This document shows positions 36,217 through 45,062 of a stretch of DNA of 64,000 nucleotides, in pieces (position 1 is the stretch's first letter; every line of letters begins with the position of its first letter). The DNA is from an uncultured bacterium (GTDB lineage Bacteria; Hydrogenedentota; Hydrogenedentia; Hydrogenedentales; CAILVY01). Position numbers and translations under genes: made by a program. The stretch is from assembly GCA_937951485.1 (NCBI GenBank), contig CALEDJ010000010.1, positions 51,350 through 115,349 of the forward strand, in the 5' to 3' direction. The notes under the pieces were generated by a model. That model ran no database searches, was not told where the DNA came from, and saw only the letters and a program-made list of their open reading frames with translations.

Positions 36217-36545
36217 TGGCTCCGGAGATTCATTCGATCAACGCGCTGCTGTACTTCGGAGCGGCTGTCGTTGTCCTGGTTACGCTGTTGCTTTCCTTGG
36301 GGCGAGTTTTTCGCGGGCCGACGCCCGTGGAACGCATTTTGGCCGCGCAACTGATGGGCACTACGGGGGTCGGCGTCTTGCTGCTTGCGGAAACGGGATT
36401 GCGCCGCGCCGGGTATGTCATTCCGGGCCTGACGGATGTGGCCCTGGTTTTTGCCGTGCTGGCGGCCGTGACGGGAATCGCATTTGTGTATCGGGGTTGG
36501 GAAAGCCCATCCGGACAGGAGGCGGACCATGGGCCTGATACTTGA
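36213..36545 (+). CDS. mrpF: Mrp-type Na+/H+ antiporter subunit F
   Basis: 110 residues, three helices. LGRVFRGPTPVERILAAQLMGT is the conserved MrpF loop (RGPT..DRI), followed by GYVIPGLTDVALVFAVLAAV. Small membrane subunit of the antiporter. Its start overlaps the mrpE stop (ATGATG), and its end overlaps mrpG by 17 bases. Confidence 0.92.
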   Translation: MMAPEIHSINALLYFGAAVVVLVTLLLSLGRVFRGPTPVERILAAQLMGTTGVGVLLLAETGLRRAGYVIPGLTDVALVFAVLAAVTGIAFVYRGWESPSGQEADHGPDT

Positions 36546-36831
36546 CATCCTGTCTCTGGCGTTGGTCTTCGCGGGATGCGCATTTTTTATCGCCGGCACC
36601 GTCGGTCTGCTGCGGTTCCCGGACCTCTTCACCTGTCTTCACGCCTTATCCAAAGCGGACAACCTGGGCCTGGGACTGGTGGTCTTTGGGCTGGCGATCC
36701 GGGTGACTGCGCCCGCCGACGCCTTGAAACTAATCTTGATTTGGGTCCTGGCCATGTTCGCCGCTTCGACCACATGCCACCTGATTGCGCGAAAGGCCCT
36801 GCAGACCGGAGCAAAACCATGGCGGCGCTGA
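36529..36831 (+). CDS. mrpG: Mrp-type Na+/H+ antiporter subunit G
   Basis: 100 residues, three helices. The family signature GTVGLLRFPDLFTCLHALSK (usually GllRfPDvytRlHa.tK) is clear, followed by LGLGLVVFGL and an HLIARKA end. AGGAGG sits seven bases before the ATG at 36529. It overlaps its neighbours on both sides, typical of a tightly coupled operon. Confidence 0.93.
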   Translation: MGLILDILSLALVFAGCAFFIAGTVGLLRFPDLFTCLHALSKADNLGLGLVVFGLAIRVTAPADALKLILIWVLAMFAASTTCHLIARKALQTGAKPWRR

Positions 36832-37121
36832 TATGGCTCTTCGACATATTGCTTGGCTTGGGCATGTTGACGCTCGCATTCTACATCATTCGATCCCGCA
36901 GTCTTTTTCAGGCCGTCGTCATGTTCATTATTTTCGGGTTGATGGCCGCCCTGTCGTGGGCGCGCCTGCGCGCGCCCGACATCGCGCTCGCGGAAGCCGC
37001 CATCGGCGCGGGCGTCACCGGGGCTCTTTTTCTCAATACTATCGGACGTCTGAACGCTATTGCCTTGGGGAAGAAGGCAGACCGGGCGGCGGTGCTTGAA
37101 ACGCAGCAATACCGGGAATAG
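36819..37121 (+). CDS. MbhD-like antiporter subunit (DUF4040), detached MrpA segment
   Basis: 100 residues, three helices. SLFQAVVMFIIFGLMAALSWARLRAPDIALAEAAIGAGVTGALFL matches, in pieces, the MbhD/DUF4040 domain that in canonical MrpA lies C-terminal to the NuoL-like part; PDIALAEA..GAG is its hallmark. Here it is a free-standing gene, as in Mbh/Mbx-type and split Mrp clusters. It overlaps mrpG by 13 bases. The next cluster gene is 605 bp away, beyond an inserted repeat element. Confidence 0.88.
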   Translation: MAALIWLFDILLGLGMLTLAFYIIRSRSLFQAVVMFIIFGLMAALSWARLRAPDIALAEAAIGAGVTGALFLNTIGRLNAIALGKKADRAAVLETQQYRE

Positions 37122-37161
37122 CAGATGCGGATAGATGGGAAGCAAGACGGTATATCTCGGC

Positions 37162-37250
37162 GCGTTACACCGCGGGAGCGGTGCAGCGAGAGGTTGTCTC
37201 GGAGCAGGAGCCCCAAGGGATGCGTTACACCGCAGGCTCGGTGTAATGAG
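37162..37250. repeat. two copies of a TTACACCG-type hairpin repeat
   Basis: GCGTTACACCGCGGGAGCGG.. at 37162-37190 and GCGTTACACCGCAGGCTCGG.. at 37221-37250; the second forms an 8-bp stem TTACACCG/CGGTGTAA. A relative with TGACACCGCAGG lies at 57439-57464. They abut the left end of the larger repeat element. Confidence 0.7.
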
Positions 37251-37254
37251 AAAC

Positions 37255-37699
37255 CAGTGCTGACCAAAATATTCTTGGCGTTGAGAATAGCCTTCGATCA
37301 TGTTGAATTTTCCCCTCACCCCACCCCTCTCCCGGAGGGAGAGGGAGCAACAGTGTTCCTCAGGTGGCGTGGTAAACACCCTCTCCCGCAGGGAGAGGGA
37401 GCAACAGAATGCAATTCGACCATGCGCCGCACCACCCGTCCCACCCCTCTCCCGGCGGGAGAGGGAGCAACAGTGTTCCTCAGGTGGCGTGGTAAACACC
37501 CTCTCCCGCTGGGAGAGGGGTGGGGTGAGGGGGAACAAAACAGGCCCCCTTGGTACACGGGTCAATGATACCTCAGGAATCCCATGGAGCGGTTTGCGTA
37601 TGGAATAAGCCCGCCACATCATCTTGATTCAACAGGATTTTCCAAGGGTTTCAGGTTATGATCTTTCATCTTCTTGATAATCTGTTTTGGACAGCACTG
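37255..37699. mobile_element. 445-bp composite inverted-repeat element with hairpin array (copy A)
   Basis: The ends are inverted: CAGTGCTGACCAAAA at 37255 and TTTTGGACAGCACTG ending at 37699. Inside are four 20-bp hairpins of form CCTCTCCCGSNGGGAGAGG (about 37324, 37378, 37444, 37498). Two are separated by an identical 34-base spacer (AGCAACAGTGTTCCTCAGG..). The flanks and arms match, in opposite orientation, the 52458-53014 copy. Bases outside read GAGAAAC and CGAGAAAAC, a possible imperfect target duplication. No coding frame. It lies between the MbhD-like and mrpB-like genes and ends 28 bases before the latter's start. Confidence 0.8.
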
Positions 37700-37726
37700 C
37701 GAGAAAACAAATAGTTGATTCAGCGC

Positions 37727-38464
37727 ATGAAGACGAATGAAGATATGATACAAGGAGCGCGCGCACCGCACCCGATTTTTTATTGGGGGATGACAGTGGG
37801 GGTGATTCTGTTCTTTGCCGCCTTGGTCTGGGCCATCCTCAGTCTGCCGCCAGCAGCGCCGGGCCTGTTTCGCCAAGTCAGCGACCGCATGCCGGAGAGC
37901 GGCGTGGAGAGCATGGTCACCGGCGTGTTGCTCAATTTCCGCGCTTATGACACGCTCCTGGAGATTGCGGTGTTGCTGGTGGCGGTGCTGGGACTGGGCG
38001 CGATCCGGCTGGGTAGTCGCGAGCCGCTGCCGGAAGCATTTACCGCCGGCCCGGTGCTCATGGAGTTTCTGCGCTTCCTGACACCTGTCATGGTCTTATT
38101 GGCGGGGTATCTGTTGTGGGTGGGCAGCAAATACCCGGGCGGCGCTTTCCAGGCGGGCGCGGTATTGGGCGCAGCGACCATCCTTCTGCAAATTGCCGGA
38201 AACATCCGCGCCGGCGACATCCCTCTGTGGCTGGAAAAGACCGTTCTGATCAGCGGTGTCTTCGTGTTCGCCGGGATTGGCGCAGCCTGTATGTTTTTCA
38301 ACGACCGATTTCTGCACTACCCGCAGGAATACGCCAAGGGATTGATACTGATCATTGAGGCGGCGGCGACCGTGTCCATCGGCGCGACGCTGATGGTACT
38401 TTTCGCAGGAAGGTCATTGGCGGACCCCCATGACGCCGAATCCGAGGAGGGGGAACACAGATGA
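37727..38464 (+). CDS. mrpB: MbhE-MnhB fusion subunit of the Mrp-type antiporter
   Basis: 245 residues. The first half is MbhE-like: a helix FYWGMTVGVILFFAALVWAI, then ..VTGVLLNFRAYDTLLEIAVLLVAV. The second half is MnhB proper: PVLMEFLRFLTPVMVLLAGYLL, then KYPGGAFQAGAVLGAA (usual PGGGFqgG), with four helices. In canonical Mrp the MbhE part is the tail of MrpA. I took ATG 37727, but neither it nor the ATG at 37745 has a good ribosome site; the repeat element ending at 37699 may have replaced it. It overlaps mrpC by four bases. Confidence 0.88.
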   Translation: MKTNEDMIQGARAPHPIFYWGMTVGVILFFAALVWAILSLPPAAPGLFRQVSDRMPESGVESMVTGVLLNFRAYDTLLEIAVLLVAVLGLGAIRLGSREPLPEAFTAGPVLMEFLRFLTPVMVLLAGYLLWVGSKYPGGAFQAGAVLGAATILLQIAGNIRAGDIPLWLEKTVLISGVFVFAGIGAACMFFNDRFLHYPQEYAKGLILIIEAAATVSIGATLMVLFAGRSLADPHDAESEEGEHR

Positions 38465-38847
38465 CGGCATCGTTATGGTATGCCCTGATCGGGGCGGGAC
38501 TCGTCACTTTGGGTTTGCACAGCCTGACGCTGACGCCGCATGTGCTGCGCAAGGTCATTGCGTTGAACATTATGGGCAACGGTGTTTTTCTGATGCTGAT
38601 CAGCCTGGCGCGGCGCCTGCCCGATGCGACCAATCCCGCTCCCGATCCGGTGCCGCAGGCCATGGTGCTGACGGGGGTGGTGGTGGCGATCAGTTCCACG
38701 GCGCTTGCGTTGGCCCTGCTCCGGCGCTATTACGAAGCCTCCGGACGCACACATCTTCCGGAGGATGATGCCCTTTGGGGAATTGAGGAGGAACCACCGG
38801 GTCGCTTCGCGGTGATGCCGGATGGGGAGGATGATGATGACCACTGA
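38461..38847 (+). CDS. mrpC: Mrp-type Na+/H+ antiporter subunit C (NuoK-like)
   Basis: 128 residues, three helices like NuoK: LWYALIGAGLVTLGLHSLTL, RKVIALNIMGNGVFLMLI (conserved GNGVNLLL position) and PQAMVLTGVVVAISSTALALALL. An acidic hydrophilic tail (EDDALWGIEEE..GEDDDDH) is added. It overlaps mrpB by ATGA and mrpD by 11 bases. Confidence 0.93.
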   Translation: MTASLWYALIGAGLVTLGLHSLTLTPHVLRKVIALNIMGNGVFLMLISLARRLPDATNPAPDPVPQAMVLTGVVVAISSTALALALLRRYYEASGRTHLPEDDALWGIEEEPPGRFAVMPDGEDDDDH

Positions 38848-40318
38848 CCATCTCCTGCCCGCATTGCCGGTGATTCCCCTGTTTGGCGCATTGCTGGCCG
38901 TTATTGTGCCGCTGAACGCCCTCTGGGTGGTCCTACTGCTGGTCACTTTCGGGATTCTGGGCAGTCTTATTTCCCTGTTTGCCGTTCTGGTCAGTAAGGG
39001 TCCAATTCGTTCCAGTCTGGGCGGATGGGGCGTGCCGCTGGGAATTGACCTCTATGTGGACGGCACCGGGATGATGCTGTTGGCCATGACCGCCGGGTTG
39101 ATGATAGCCATTACCTTCTATTCGCATGCGTATTTCGGTCATGGCCGCCGCGCGCGGCGCTTCTGGCCGCTGTTTCTGCTGGTGTGGGCTTCGCTGAACA
39201 ACCTGTTTGTCACCGGCGACATCTTCAACATGTACGTGACCCTGGAATTGCTGGGCCTGCTTTCGGTGGGCCTGATTGCGCTGGCGGGCACACCCGCGGC
39301 CTATGCCGCCGCGTTGCGTTATCTTCTGGCAGCCTTGTGCGGTTCGCTTTTCTATCTGCTCGGCGTGGCGATGGTCTACAGCAACAGCGGCAATCTCGAC
39401 TGGATGGTGTTGCGCTTTCACCTTGTGAGCGGCCCGAGCGCCTATATTGCGTTGGGGTTGATAACCGCCGGATTGATGTTGAAGTCCGCCGTCTTTCCCC
39501 TGCATTTCTGGTTGCCGCCCGCCCATGCCAACGCCCCCGCCCCGGTAAGCGCGTTGCTTTCCGCATTGATGATCAAGGCGTCCTTCTATATCGCGCTGCG
39601 CATGTGGCTGTGGGTTTTTCCCGGTTCCATTCCCACGGAAACGGCGGGACCGTTGTTCGGCGTCTTGGGAGCCGTCGCCATTATCTACGGTTCATTGCAG
39701 GCCTTGCGGCAACACCGGCTTAAACTCATGATCGCCTATTCGACGGTCGCGCAGTTGGGGTATCTGTTCGTGTTCTTTGCGTTGAGCATGCGCCCGGAGG
39801 GCATGGAACAGGCGCTGCAGGCCGTGGTCTTCTTTGCGGTCTCGCATGCCTTCGCCAAGGCGGCCCTCTTCATGGCGTCCGGGGCTGTCATCCGGTCCTA
39901 CGGCCACGACTGGATAGACGGATTACAAGGGAGCGCCGAGCGGCTCCCCGCCGTCATGTTCGCCTTCGGCATCGCCGGAGTCAGTATCATGGGGCTGCCG
40001 CCCAGCGGCGGTTTTGTCGGCAAGTACCTGCTGATGAACACGGCTGTAGAACAGGGCCAATGGTTCTGGGCGGTCGTACCGGCGCTGGGCGGGCTTCTGG
40101 CGGCGGCATATATTTTCCGTGTGATCAATATTGCAATGAAGGCTGGCAGAGCGGCGCCCCTGGCGCGACCGGTCGGCAGCGGTCTGATCTGGCCTGCGTG
40201 GGGACTGGCGATCATTGCGGTGCTGCTGGGATTGCTGGCATTGCGGCCACTGGAAATCATCGCGATCGGGTCGCCGGTGTTTGAGGCGGGGCTTTTGCCG
40301 CCGGGGGGTGCGCCATGA
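38837..40318 (+). CDS. mrpD: Mrp-type antiporter subunit D (proton-conducting, ND2/ND4-like)
   Basis: 493 residues, about 14 helices. The Proton_antipo_M core is clear: NLFVTGDIFNMYVTLELLGLLSVGL (the Glu of the proton path), LKSAVFPLHFWLPPAHANAPAPVSALLSA (Lys and conserved loop), LKLMIAYSTVAQLGYLF and VSHAFAKAALFMASG. These residues carry protons in complex-I-like antiporters. GGGGAGG six bases before 38837 chooses that ATG among four nearby. It overlaps mrpC by 11 and the next gene by four bases. Confidence 0.93.
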   Translation: MTTDHLLPALPVIPLFGALLAVIVPLNALWVVLLLVTFGILGSLISLFAVLVSKGPIRSSLGGWGVPLGIDLYVDGTGMMLLAMTAGLMIAITFYSHAYFGHGRRARRFWPLFLLVWASLNNLFVTGDIFNMYVTLELLGLLSVGLIALAGTPAAYAAALRYLLAALCGSLFYLLGVAMVYSNSGNLDWMVLRFHLVSGPSAYIALGLITAGLMLKSAVFPLHFWLPPAHANAPAPVSALLSALMIKASFYIALRMWLWVFPGSIPTETAGPLFGVLGAVAIIYGSLQALRQHRLKLMIAYSTVAQLGYLFVFFALSMRPEGMEQALQAVVFFAVSHAFAKAALFMASGAVIRSYGHDWIDGLQGSAERLPAVMFAFGIAGVSIMGLPPSGGFVGKYLLMNTAVEQGQWFWAVVPALGGLLAAAYIFRVINIAMKAGRAAPLARPVGSGLIWPAWGLAIIAVLLGLLALRPLEIIAIGSPVFEAGLLPPGGAP

Positions 40319-41808
40319 CATGGTACAACTGGCTGCCTCTGTTGATCCTGGGCACTTCGCTGGTTCCGGCGGTATGGATTTTTTTTCTGCGGGAGGAATC
40401 GTATCGCACGCGCACGGCCGTCAACCTCGGCGGCGCGGTGTTGAAACTCGTGCTGGTGGCGCTGTTATTCGCCGAGGTGCGCCAGGGCCATGAGATCGTT
40501 TTTGAGTACCAGTTGATGCCCAAATTGACCATGAAATTTCAGGCCGACCCCCTGTCGCTGCTTTTTGTCAGCCTCTCCGCCTTGCTGTGGCTCTTGACCA
40601 CCATCTACGCCATCGGTTATCTGGAGGAATCGCCCAATCGCAGCCGATTTTTCGGCTTTTTCAGCCTGTGCGTGTCCACCACGGTGGGCATTGCAATGGC
40701 GGGGAATCTCATCACGCTGCTCATCTTCTACGAGTTGCTTTCGCTGACCACCTATCCACTGGTAATCCATCGGGGCAATGCGAAATCGCTTCAGGCCGGG
40801 TGGATTTACCTTGCATTCACAATGTTCGGCGGGGCGGTGCTGCTGGTGGGGGTCATCTGGCTGCAAAGCCTGGGGGGCGCGATTGATTTCAGGGCGACCG
40901 GCATCCTGGGTGAACTTCCGGAGGCGTCGTATGTCCGGCTTCAGGTCATCTTCTGGATGCTGATCCTGGGCTTTGGGGTCAAGGCGGCGCTTGTGCCGCT
41001 GCACGGCTGGCTGCCCGTGGCCATGGTTGCGCCTGCGCCGGTAAGCGCCCTGCTGCATGCCGTGGCGGTGGTGAAAGCGGGGGCCTTCGGCATCGTGCGG
41101 GTAATCTACGATGTATACGGCATCGAGTTCAGCCGCACACTGGGGCTGTTGACCCCGCTCGCGGTGCTCGCGAGTGTCACGATCGTTTACGGCTCTGTCC
41201 GCGCGCTCTATCAGGATGACCTCAAGAAGCGGCTGGCTTTTTCCACCATCAGCCAGGTTTCCTACATCATCCTGGGTTCCGCCGTGTTCGGCCCGCTGGC
41301 CACCATCGGCGGCATCGTTCATCTGGTGCATCAGGGCGTAATGAAGATCACGCTCTTTTTCTGCGCGGGAAACTTCGCGGAAACACTGGGCATCCACAAG
41401 GTCAGCGAGATGTCCGGCGTGGGGCGGCGCATGCCGGTCACCATGGCGGCGTTCACCCTTGGCGCGCTTGGCATGATCGGCGTGCCGCCGCTTGCGGGCT
41501 TCTTCAGCAAATGGTACATCGGCATGGGCGGGGTGGAGAACGGCCAGTACTGGGTGCCTGGGGTGCTGGTGATCAGCAGCATTCTCAACGCGGCCTATTT
41601 CCTGCCGATTCTCTACACAGGGTGGTTTGGCAGACAAGACCATGAATGGCATGGTCACCGTTCGTTTCCCGCACGATTTGAGACTTCACTCTCTTTGTTG
41701 GCGCCTGCGCTGGTTACCGCCGCGTTGTCGCTGCTTTTCGGCGTGTTCGCCGCCAGTCCGTTCAGTCCGCTGTATTGGGCGCGCTTCATCATGTTGGGAG
41801 AATACTGA
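40315..41808 (+). CDS. second proton-conducting antiporter subunit (ND4/ND5-like)
   Basis: 497 residues, about 14 helices. LITLLIFYELLSLTTYPLVIH has the key Glu, FGVKAALVPLHGWLPVAMVAPAPVSALLHAVAVVKAG the Lys/loop signature, and KKRLAFSTISQVSYIILG and HLVHQGVMKITLFFCAGN the second half-channel. The HAVAVVKAG form is closer to NuoL/MrpA-N than to MrpD. It may act as the MrpA N-terminal part, missing its MbhD/MbhE tail, which are separate genes here. ATGA overlap with mrpD. Confidence 0.9.
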   Translation: MTWYNWLPLLILGTSLVPAVWIFFLREESYRTRTAVNLGGAVLKLVLVALLFAEVRQGHEIVFEYQLMPKLTMKFQADPLSLLFVSLSALLWLLTTIYAIGYLEESPNRSRFFGFFSLCVSTTVGIAMAGNLITLLIFYELLSLTTYPLVIHRGNAKSLQAGWIYLAFTMFGGAVLLVGVIWLQSLGGAIDFRATGILGELPEASYVRLQVIFWMLILGFGVKAALVPLHGWLPVAMVAPAPVSALLHAVAVVKAGAFGIVRVIYDVYGIEFSRTLGLLTPLAVLASVTIVYGSVRALYQDDLKKRLAFSTISQVSYIILGSAVFGPLATIGGIVHLVHQGVMKITLFFCAGNFAETLGIHKVSEMSGVGRRMPVTMAAFTLGALGMIGVPPLAGFFSKWYIGMGGVENGQYWVPGVLVISSILNAAYFLPILYTGWFGRQDHEWHGHRSFPARFETSLSLLAPALVTAALSLLFGVFAASPFSPLYWARFIMLGEY

Positions 41809-41809
41809 C

Positions 41810-43552
41810 ATGACGGGTTGGTTGTTGCTGGTATCCGTTTTCTGGCCGTTGCTGTTGGTCGGCGCGATGGGCCTGCGATTGACACGGCGTTTTGCGCTCC
41901 GCGTTGCGCCGTGGGCGGCGCTGCCGGCGCTGGCGGCGGCGTTGCTTCTGCCTGACGGCGTTGCTGTTGGATTGCCCTGGGTCTTCATCGGTAGCGCGTT
42001 TGCGCTGGATGCGCTGGCGCGCGCATTTCTCATCTTCAGCGCCGCCCTGTGGCTTGCCGCCGGCATTTACGCCTCGGGCTATCTGAAAGCCACTCATGAT
42101 GCGCGGGAAATTTCGTTTTTCTCCTGGTTTCTCGCCACGATGGGCGGCAACCTCGCCCTGATTCCCGCGCAGGACATGGTGACCTACATTGTCTTTTTCG
42201 CCCTGATGGGGTTCAGCGCATACGGACTTGTCGTCCATGATCCCACCTCGCAGAATCTCCGCGCGGGCCGCGTCTATATCAGCATGACGGTGCTTGGCGA
42301 GATGGCCGCCTTTGTCGGACTACTCTGGGCGGCGTACCTCGCCGGCGGCCAGACGGGGTTCACGGTCAGCGTCACTGCGTTGCAGGCGTCTCCGTACCGG
42401 GACGTAATCCTGCTGCTGCTCTTCACAGGGTTCGGGATCAAACTCGGCGTCATGCCCCTGCATGTCTGGCTGCCGCTGGCGCATCCCGCCGCGCCTACGC
42501 CCGCCAGTGCGGTGCTGAGCGGGGTCATGATCAAGACTGGTCTGCTGCTGTGGCTGCGCATCTTTCCCATTGGGACCGGGGCGGGCGACTGGGCGGGTGT
42601 GCTCGTTGGCGTCGGCTTGTTCACCGCGTTTGCGGGCGCGCTGATCGGCATGACACAGACCCATCCCAAAGCGCTGCTGGCCTATTCCAGCGTCAGCCAG
42701 ATGGGCCTGGCGGCCATTGCGGTGGGCATCGGCCTGGCCACGGCGGGGAAAAGCACCGCTGTAATGCCCGCCATCGCGCTGTTCGCCGCGCATCATGCAT
42801 TCGCGAAGGGCGCCCTGTTTCTTGGGGTGGGCCTCGCGGCCTGCGAGACCTCCGCGCGGAACCGCCGGCTGCTCGCCGCCGGACTGGCCATTTGCGGCGC
42901 GTCGCTGGCCGGGTTTCCCCTGACCGGCGGCATGGCCGCCAAAGGGGGGCTGAAATACCTCGCCGCCGGGGTGGAAATGCCTTGGAGTGGTCTCTTGGAA
43001 TGGCTGCTGCCCCTTACCGGCATCACCACCATGCTGCTGGTGATTCGATTCCTGTGCATCGCCGCGGCGCGTCCGGGCGAACCGCACGGCGCTTGGAACC
43101 CGCCGATGTTTGTCCCCTGGGCCGTGTTGGTGTCGGGGGTGCTGGCGCTGCCCTGGCTGGCGCTTGCGATGGGATGGGTCGGCGTGAAACAGGCGGGGCT
43201 TTACCCGGCGGGCGCATGGAAAGCAGCCTGGCCACCGCTGCTCGCGGTCTTTGTCGCGGTGGCTGTGTGGAACATGCCGCGCATGCGAAGCGCTCTGTCG
43301 CGCATCCGCATTCCCACCGGCGATGTTCTCTCGGTATTTGTTCTGCTGTTGGAAAGATCGCTTGCTTTGTTCCGTTTTTCCATTGAGTCTCCATCGCGGG
43401 TGATTCAGGGGATACCGTCCGCGCTGCTGGCCCAATGGAAACAACACCACGGCACTCTGCTGCAACGCATGGCCCGCTACGAAAACTTCACCCTCGGCAT
43501 GCTGCTCATGACAGCCCTGGCCCTCGGCATGGCCTGGATGCTCTGGCCGTAA
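41810..43552 (+). CDS. third proton-conducting antiporter subunit (ND-like)
   Basis: 580 residues; about 14 helices followed by a lateral-type C-terminal extension with a last helix (LLMTALALGMAWML). MVTYIVFFALMGFSAYGLVVHD replaces the usual FE.. with FF, so the first Glu of the proton path seems absent. FGIKLGVMPLHVWLPLAHPAAPTPASAVLSGVMIKTG has the Lys/loop motif, and KALLAYSSVSQMGLAAI and AAHHAFAKGALFLG the second half. The extension and variant helix make it unlike ordinary MrpD. GGGAG precedes the ATG at 41810, one base after the previous stop. It ends the cluster. Confidence 0.88.
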   Translation: MTGWLLLVSVFWPLLLVGAMGLRLTRRFALRVAPWAALPALAAALLLPDGVAVGLPWVFIGSAFALDALARAFLIFSAALWLAAGIYASGYLKATHDAREISFFSWFLATMGGNLALIPAQDMVTYIVFFALMGFSAYGLVVHDPTSQNLRAGRVYISMTVLGEMAAFVGLLWAAYLAGGQTGFTVSVTALQASPYRDVILLLLFTGFGIKLGVMPLHVWLPLAHPAAPTPASAVLSGVMIKTGLLLWLRIFPIGTGAGDWAGVLVGVGLFTAFAGALIGMTQTHPKALLAYSSVSQMGLAAIAVGIGLATAGKSTAVMPAIALFAAHHAFAKGALFLGVGLAACETSARNRRLLAAGLAICGASLAGFPLTGGMAAKGGLKYLAAGVEMPWSGLLEWLLPLTGITTMLLVIRFLCIAAARPGEPHGAWNPPMFVPWAVLVSGVLALPWLALAMGWVGVKQAGLYPAGAWKAAWPPLLAVFVAVAVWNMPRMRSALSRIRIPTGDVLSVFVLLLERSLALFRFSIESPSRVIQGIPSALLAQWKQHHGTLLQRMARYENFTLGMLLMTALALGMAWMLWP

Positions 43553-43627
43553 ATCCAAGGCGATTTTTCATCAGGGGCCGATTCGCCTGTCATGTTATCC
43601 GCTTCGGCAACGCCGCGCAAAACTGGC

Positions 43628-43642
43628 ATCCCATAATGGGAT
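43628..43642. promoter_or_regulatory. palindrome upstream of the Tat-exported oxidoreductase (possible operator)
   Basis: ATCCCAT-A-ATGGGAT, a perfect 7-bp inverted repeat with a single central base, 106 bp before the ATG. The size suits a helix-turn-helix dimer; no promoter hexamers are clear around it. Confidence 0.3.
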
Positions 43643-43747
43643 TGTGCTATCCAATGCGCCGGCGGTTCCGTTTGGCAATGATGCTGTGGTGGAATCCAGA
43701 AGCACTTCGGCGTATTCTTTTCAAGCCCTTACCGGAAGGCGGACACC

Positions 43748-45016
43748 ATGAAGGAATCTCGTTCTTTTTCCCGTCGGACTTTTCTCAAAGGCGCGCTGGC
43801 GGCGGGCGCATTCACCATTGTGCCGCGGAAATGTCTGGGGGGACAGGGCTACACCGCCCCCAGCGAGGAAATCACGCGCGCGATTCTCGGCGTTGGGGGG
43901 ATGGGTCGCGGCCACATGGGATACACTATCGGGCCTTTGCTCGCGGTGTGCGATGTTGACAAAGCGCACCTGCAGCAGGCGTTGGAGGCGGCGCCTCCCG
44001 GGGTGCAGGGCTATCGCGATTTCCGCGAAGTGCTCGCGCGTCCCGACATTGACGTCGTGCATATCGCCACCCCGCCGCACTGGCACGGCATCATGTCCGT
44101 CATGGCCGCGGAAGCGGGTAAGGACATCTGGTGCGAAAAACCCATGACCCGCACCATCGGTGAAGGCCGGAAAGTGGTGGAAGCGGTGCAGCGCAACCAA
44201 CGCATCTTCCGCCTCAACACCTGGTTCCGTTTCCAGAGTGATTTCTATGGCTTCGGCAGCACCGTTGCGCCCATCAAGAAACTGGTGGACAGCGGCATGT
44301 TGGGCTGGCCGCTCAAGGTCAAGGTGAGCCGAAAGACCGGCTTCGATTTCAAATTTCAATGGGTGGGCAAAACGCACCTGCCGCCGGAGCCCGTGCCGGA
44401 AGTTCTCGATTACGACATGTGGCTGGGACCCGCCCCCGTAAAGCCCTACCACCCCCACCGCGTGCACAGCACCTTTCGGGGGTATTGGGATTACGACGGC
44501 GGCGGCCTCGGCGACATGGGGCAGCATTACCTCGATCCGGTGCAATACCTGCTGAACAAAGACGATGACAGCCCGATCTATATCGAGGTGGACGCGCCGC
44601 AACAGCACCCCGACGCGGCCGGCCGGTGGCGGCGCATCCGCATGCAATATGCGGATGGTTGCGAGATCATTCTGGAAGGCGAGGGGAGCGAGACCGATGG
44701 ACCATACATCGAGGGGCCCGGAGGAAAACTCTTCAAGGGATTTGAATCCGATATACCGAACCTGAAAGCGAAAGTCGCGCAGTTGCCGGACCCCGAACCG
44801 CAGGTGACGGATTTCGCCGAGGCCGTCCGCACGCGCCGAACCTTCGCGCTCAACGAGGCCAACGGCCACCGGTCCTGCACCCTCGTGAATCTGGGGATCA
44901 TCGCCGTGCGCCTGGGGCGTAACCTGCAGTTTGACCCGGTAACCCAGCAATTTCCGAATGACGAAATGGCAAACCGCCTCATCCACCAGCCGATGCGCGC
45001 CCCATGGCTTGTCTGA
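43748..45016 (+). CDS. Tat-exported Gfo/Idh/MocA family oxidoreductase
   Basis: 422 residues. The N-terminus SRRTFLKGALAAGAFTIVP is a twin-arginine signal, so the folded, cofactor-loaded enzyme is exported. A Rossmann domain starts RAILGVGGMGRGHMG. DVVHIATPPHWH and the catalytic WCEKPMTRTIGEGRKV (EKP) follow, then WFRFQSD and a large C-terminal domain with GGGLGDMGQHYLDPVQYLL. Such secreted Gfo/Idh/MocA enzymes are abundant in Planctomycetes, Lentisphaerae and Hydrogenedentota and act on sugars; some are glycosidases or epimerases using bound NAD. It is followed 46 bp later by the HEAT-repeat gene. Confidence 0.92.
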   Translation: MKESRSFSRRTFLKGALAAGAFTIVPRKCLGGQGYTAPSEEITRAILGVGGMGRGHMGYTIGPLLAVCDVDKAHLQQALEAAPPGVQGYRDFREVLARPDIDVVHIATPPHWHGIMSVMAAEAGKDIWCEKPMTRTIGEGRKVVEAVQRNQRIFRLNTWFRFQSDFYGFGSTVAPIKKLVDSGMLGWPLKVKVSRKTGFDFKFQWVGKTHLPPEPVPEVLDYDMWLGPAPVKPYHPHRVHSTFRGYWDYDGGGLGDMGQHYLDPVQYLLNKDDDSPIYIEVDAPQQHPDAAGRWRRIRMQYADGCEIILEGEGSETDGPYIEGPGGKLFKGFESDIPNLKAKVAQLPDPEPQVTDFAEAVRTRRTFALNEANGHRSCTLVNLGIIAVRLGRNLQFDPVTQQFPNDEMANRLIHQPMRAPWLV

Positions 45017-45062
45017 ATCGCAGAATGAACGCAAGATTGAAGTGAAAAAGGACAAAACCGAG

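Noticed and set aside
37320..37520. CRISPR-like array
   Set aside because: Same hairpin unit as at 52.6 kb; the 34-base spacer itself recurs identically.
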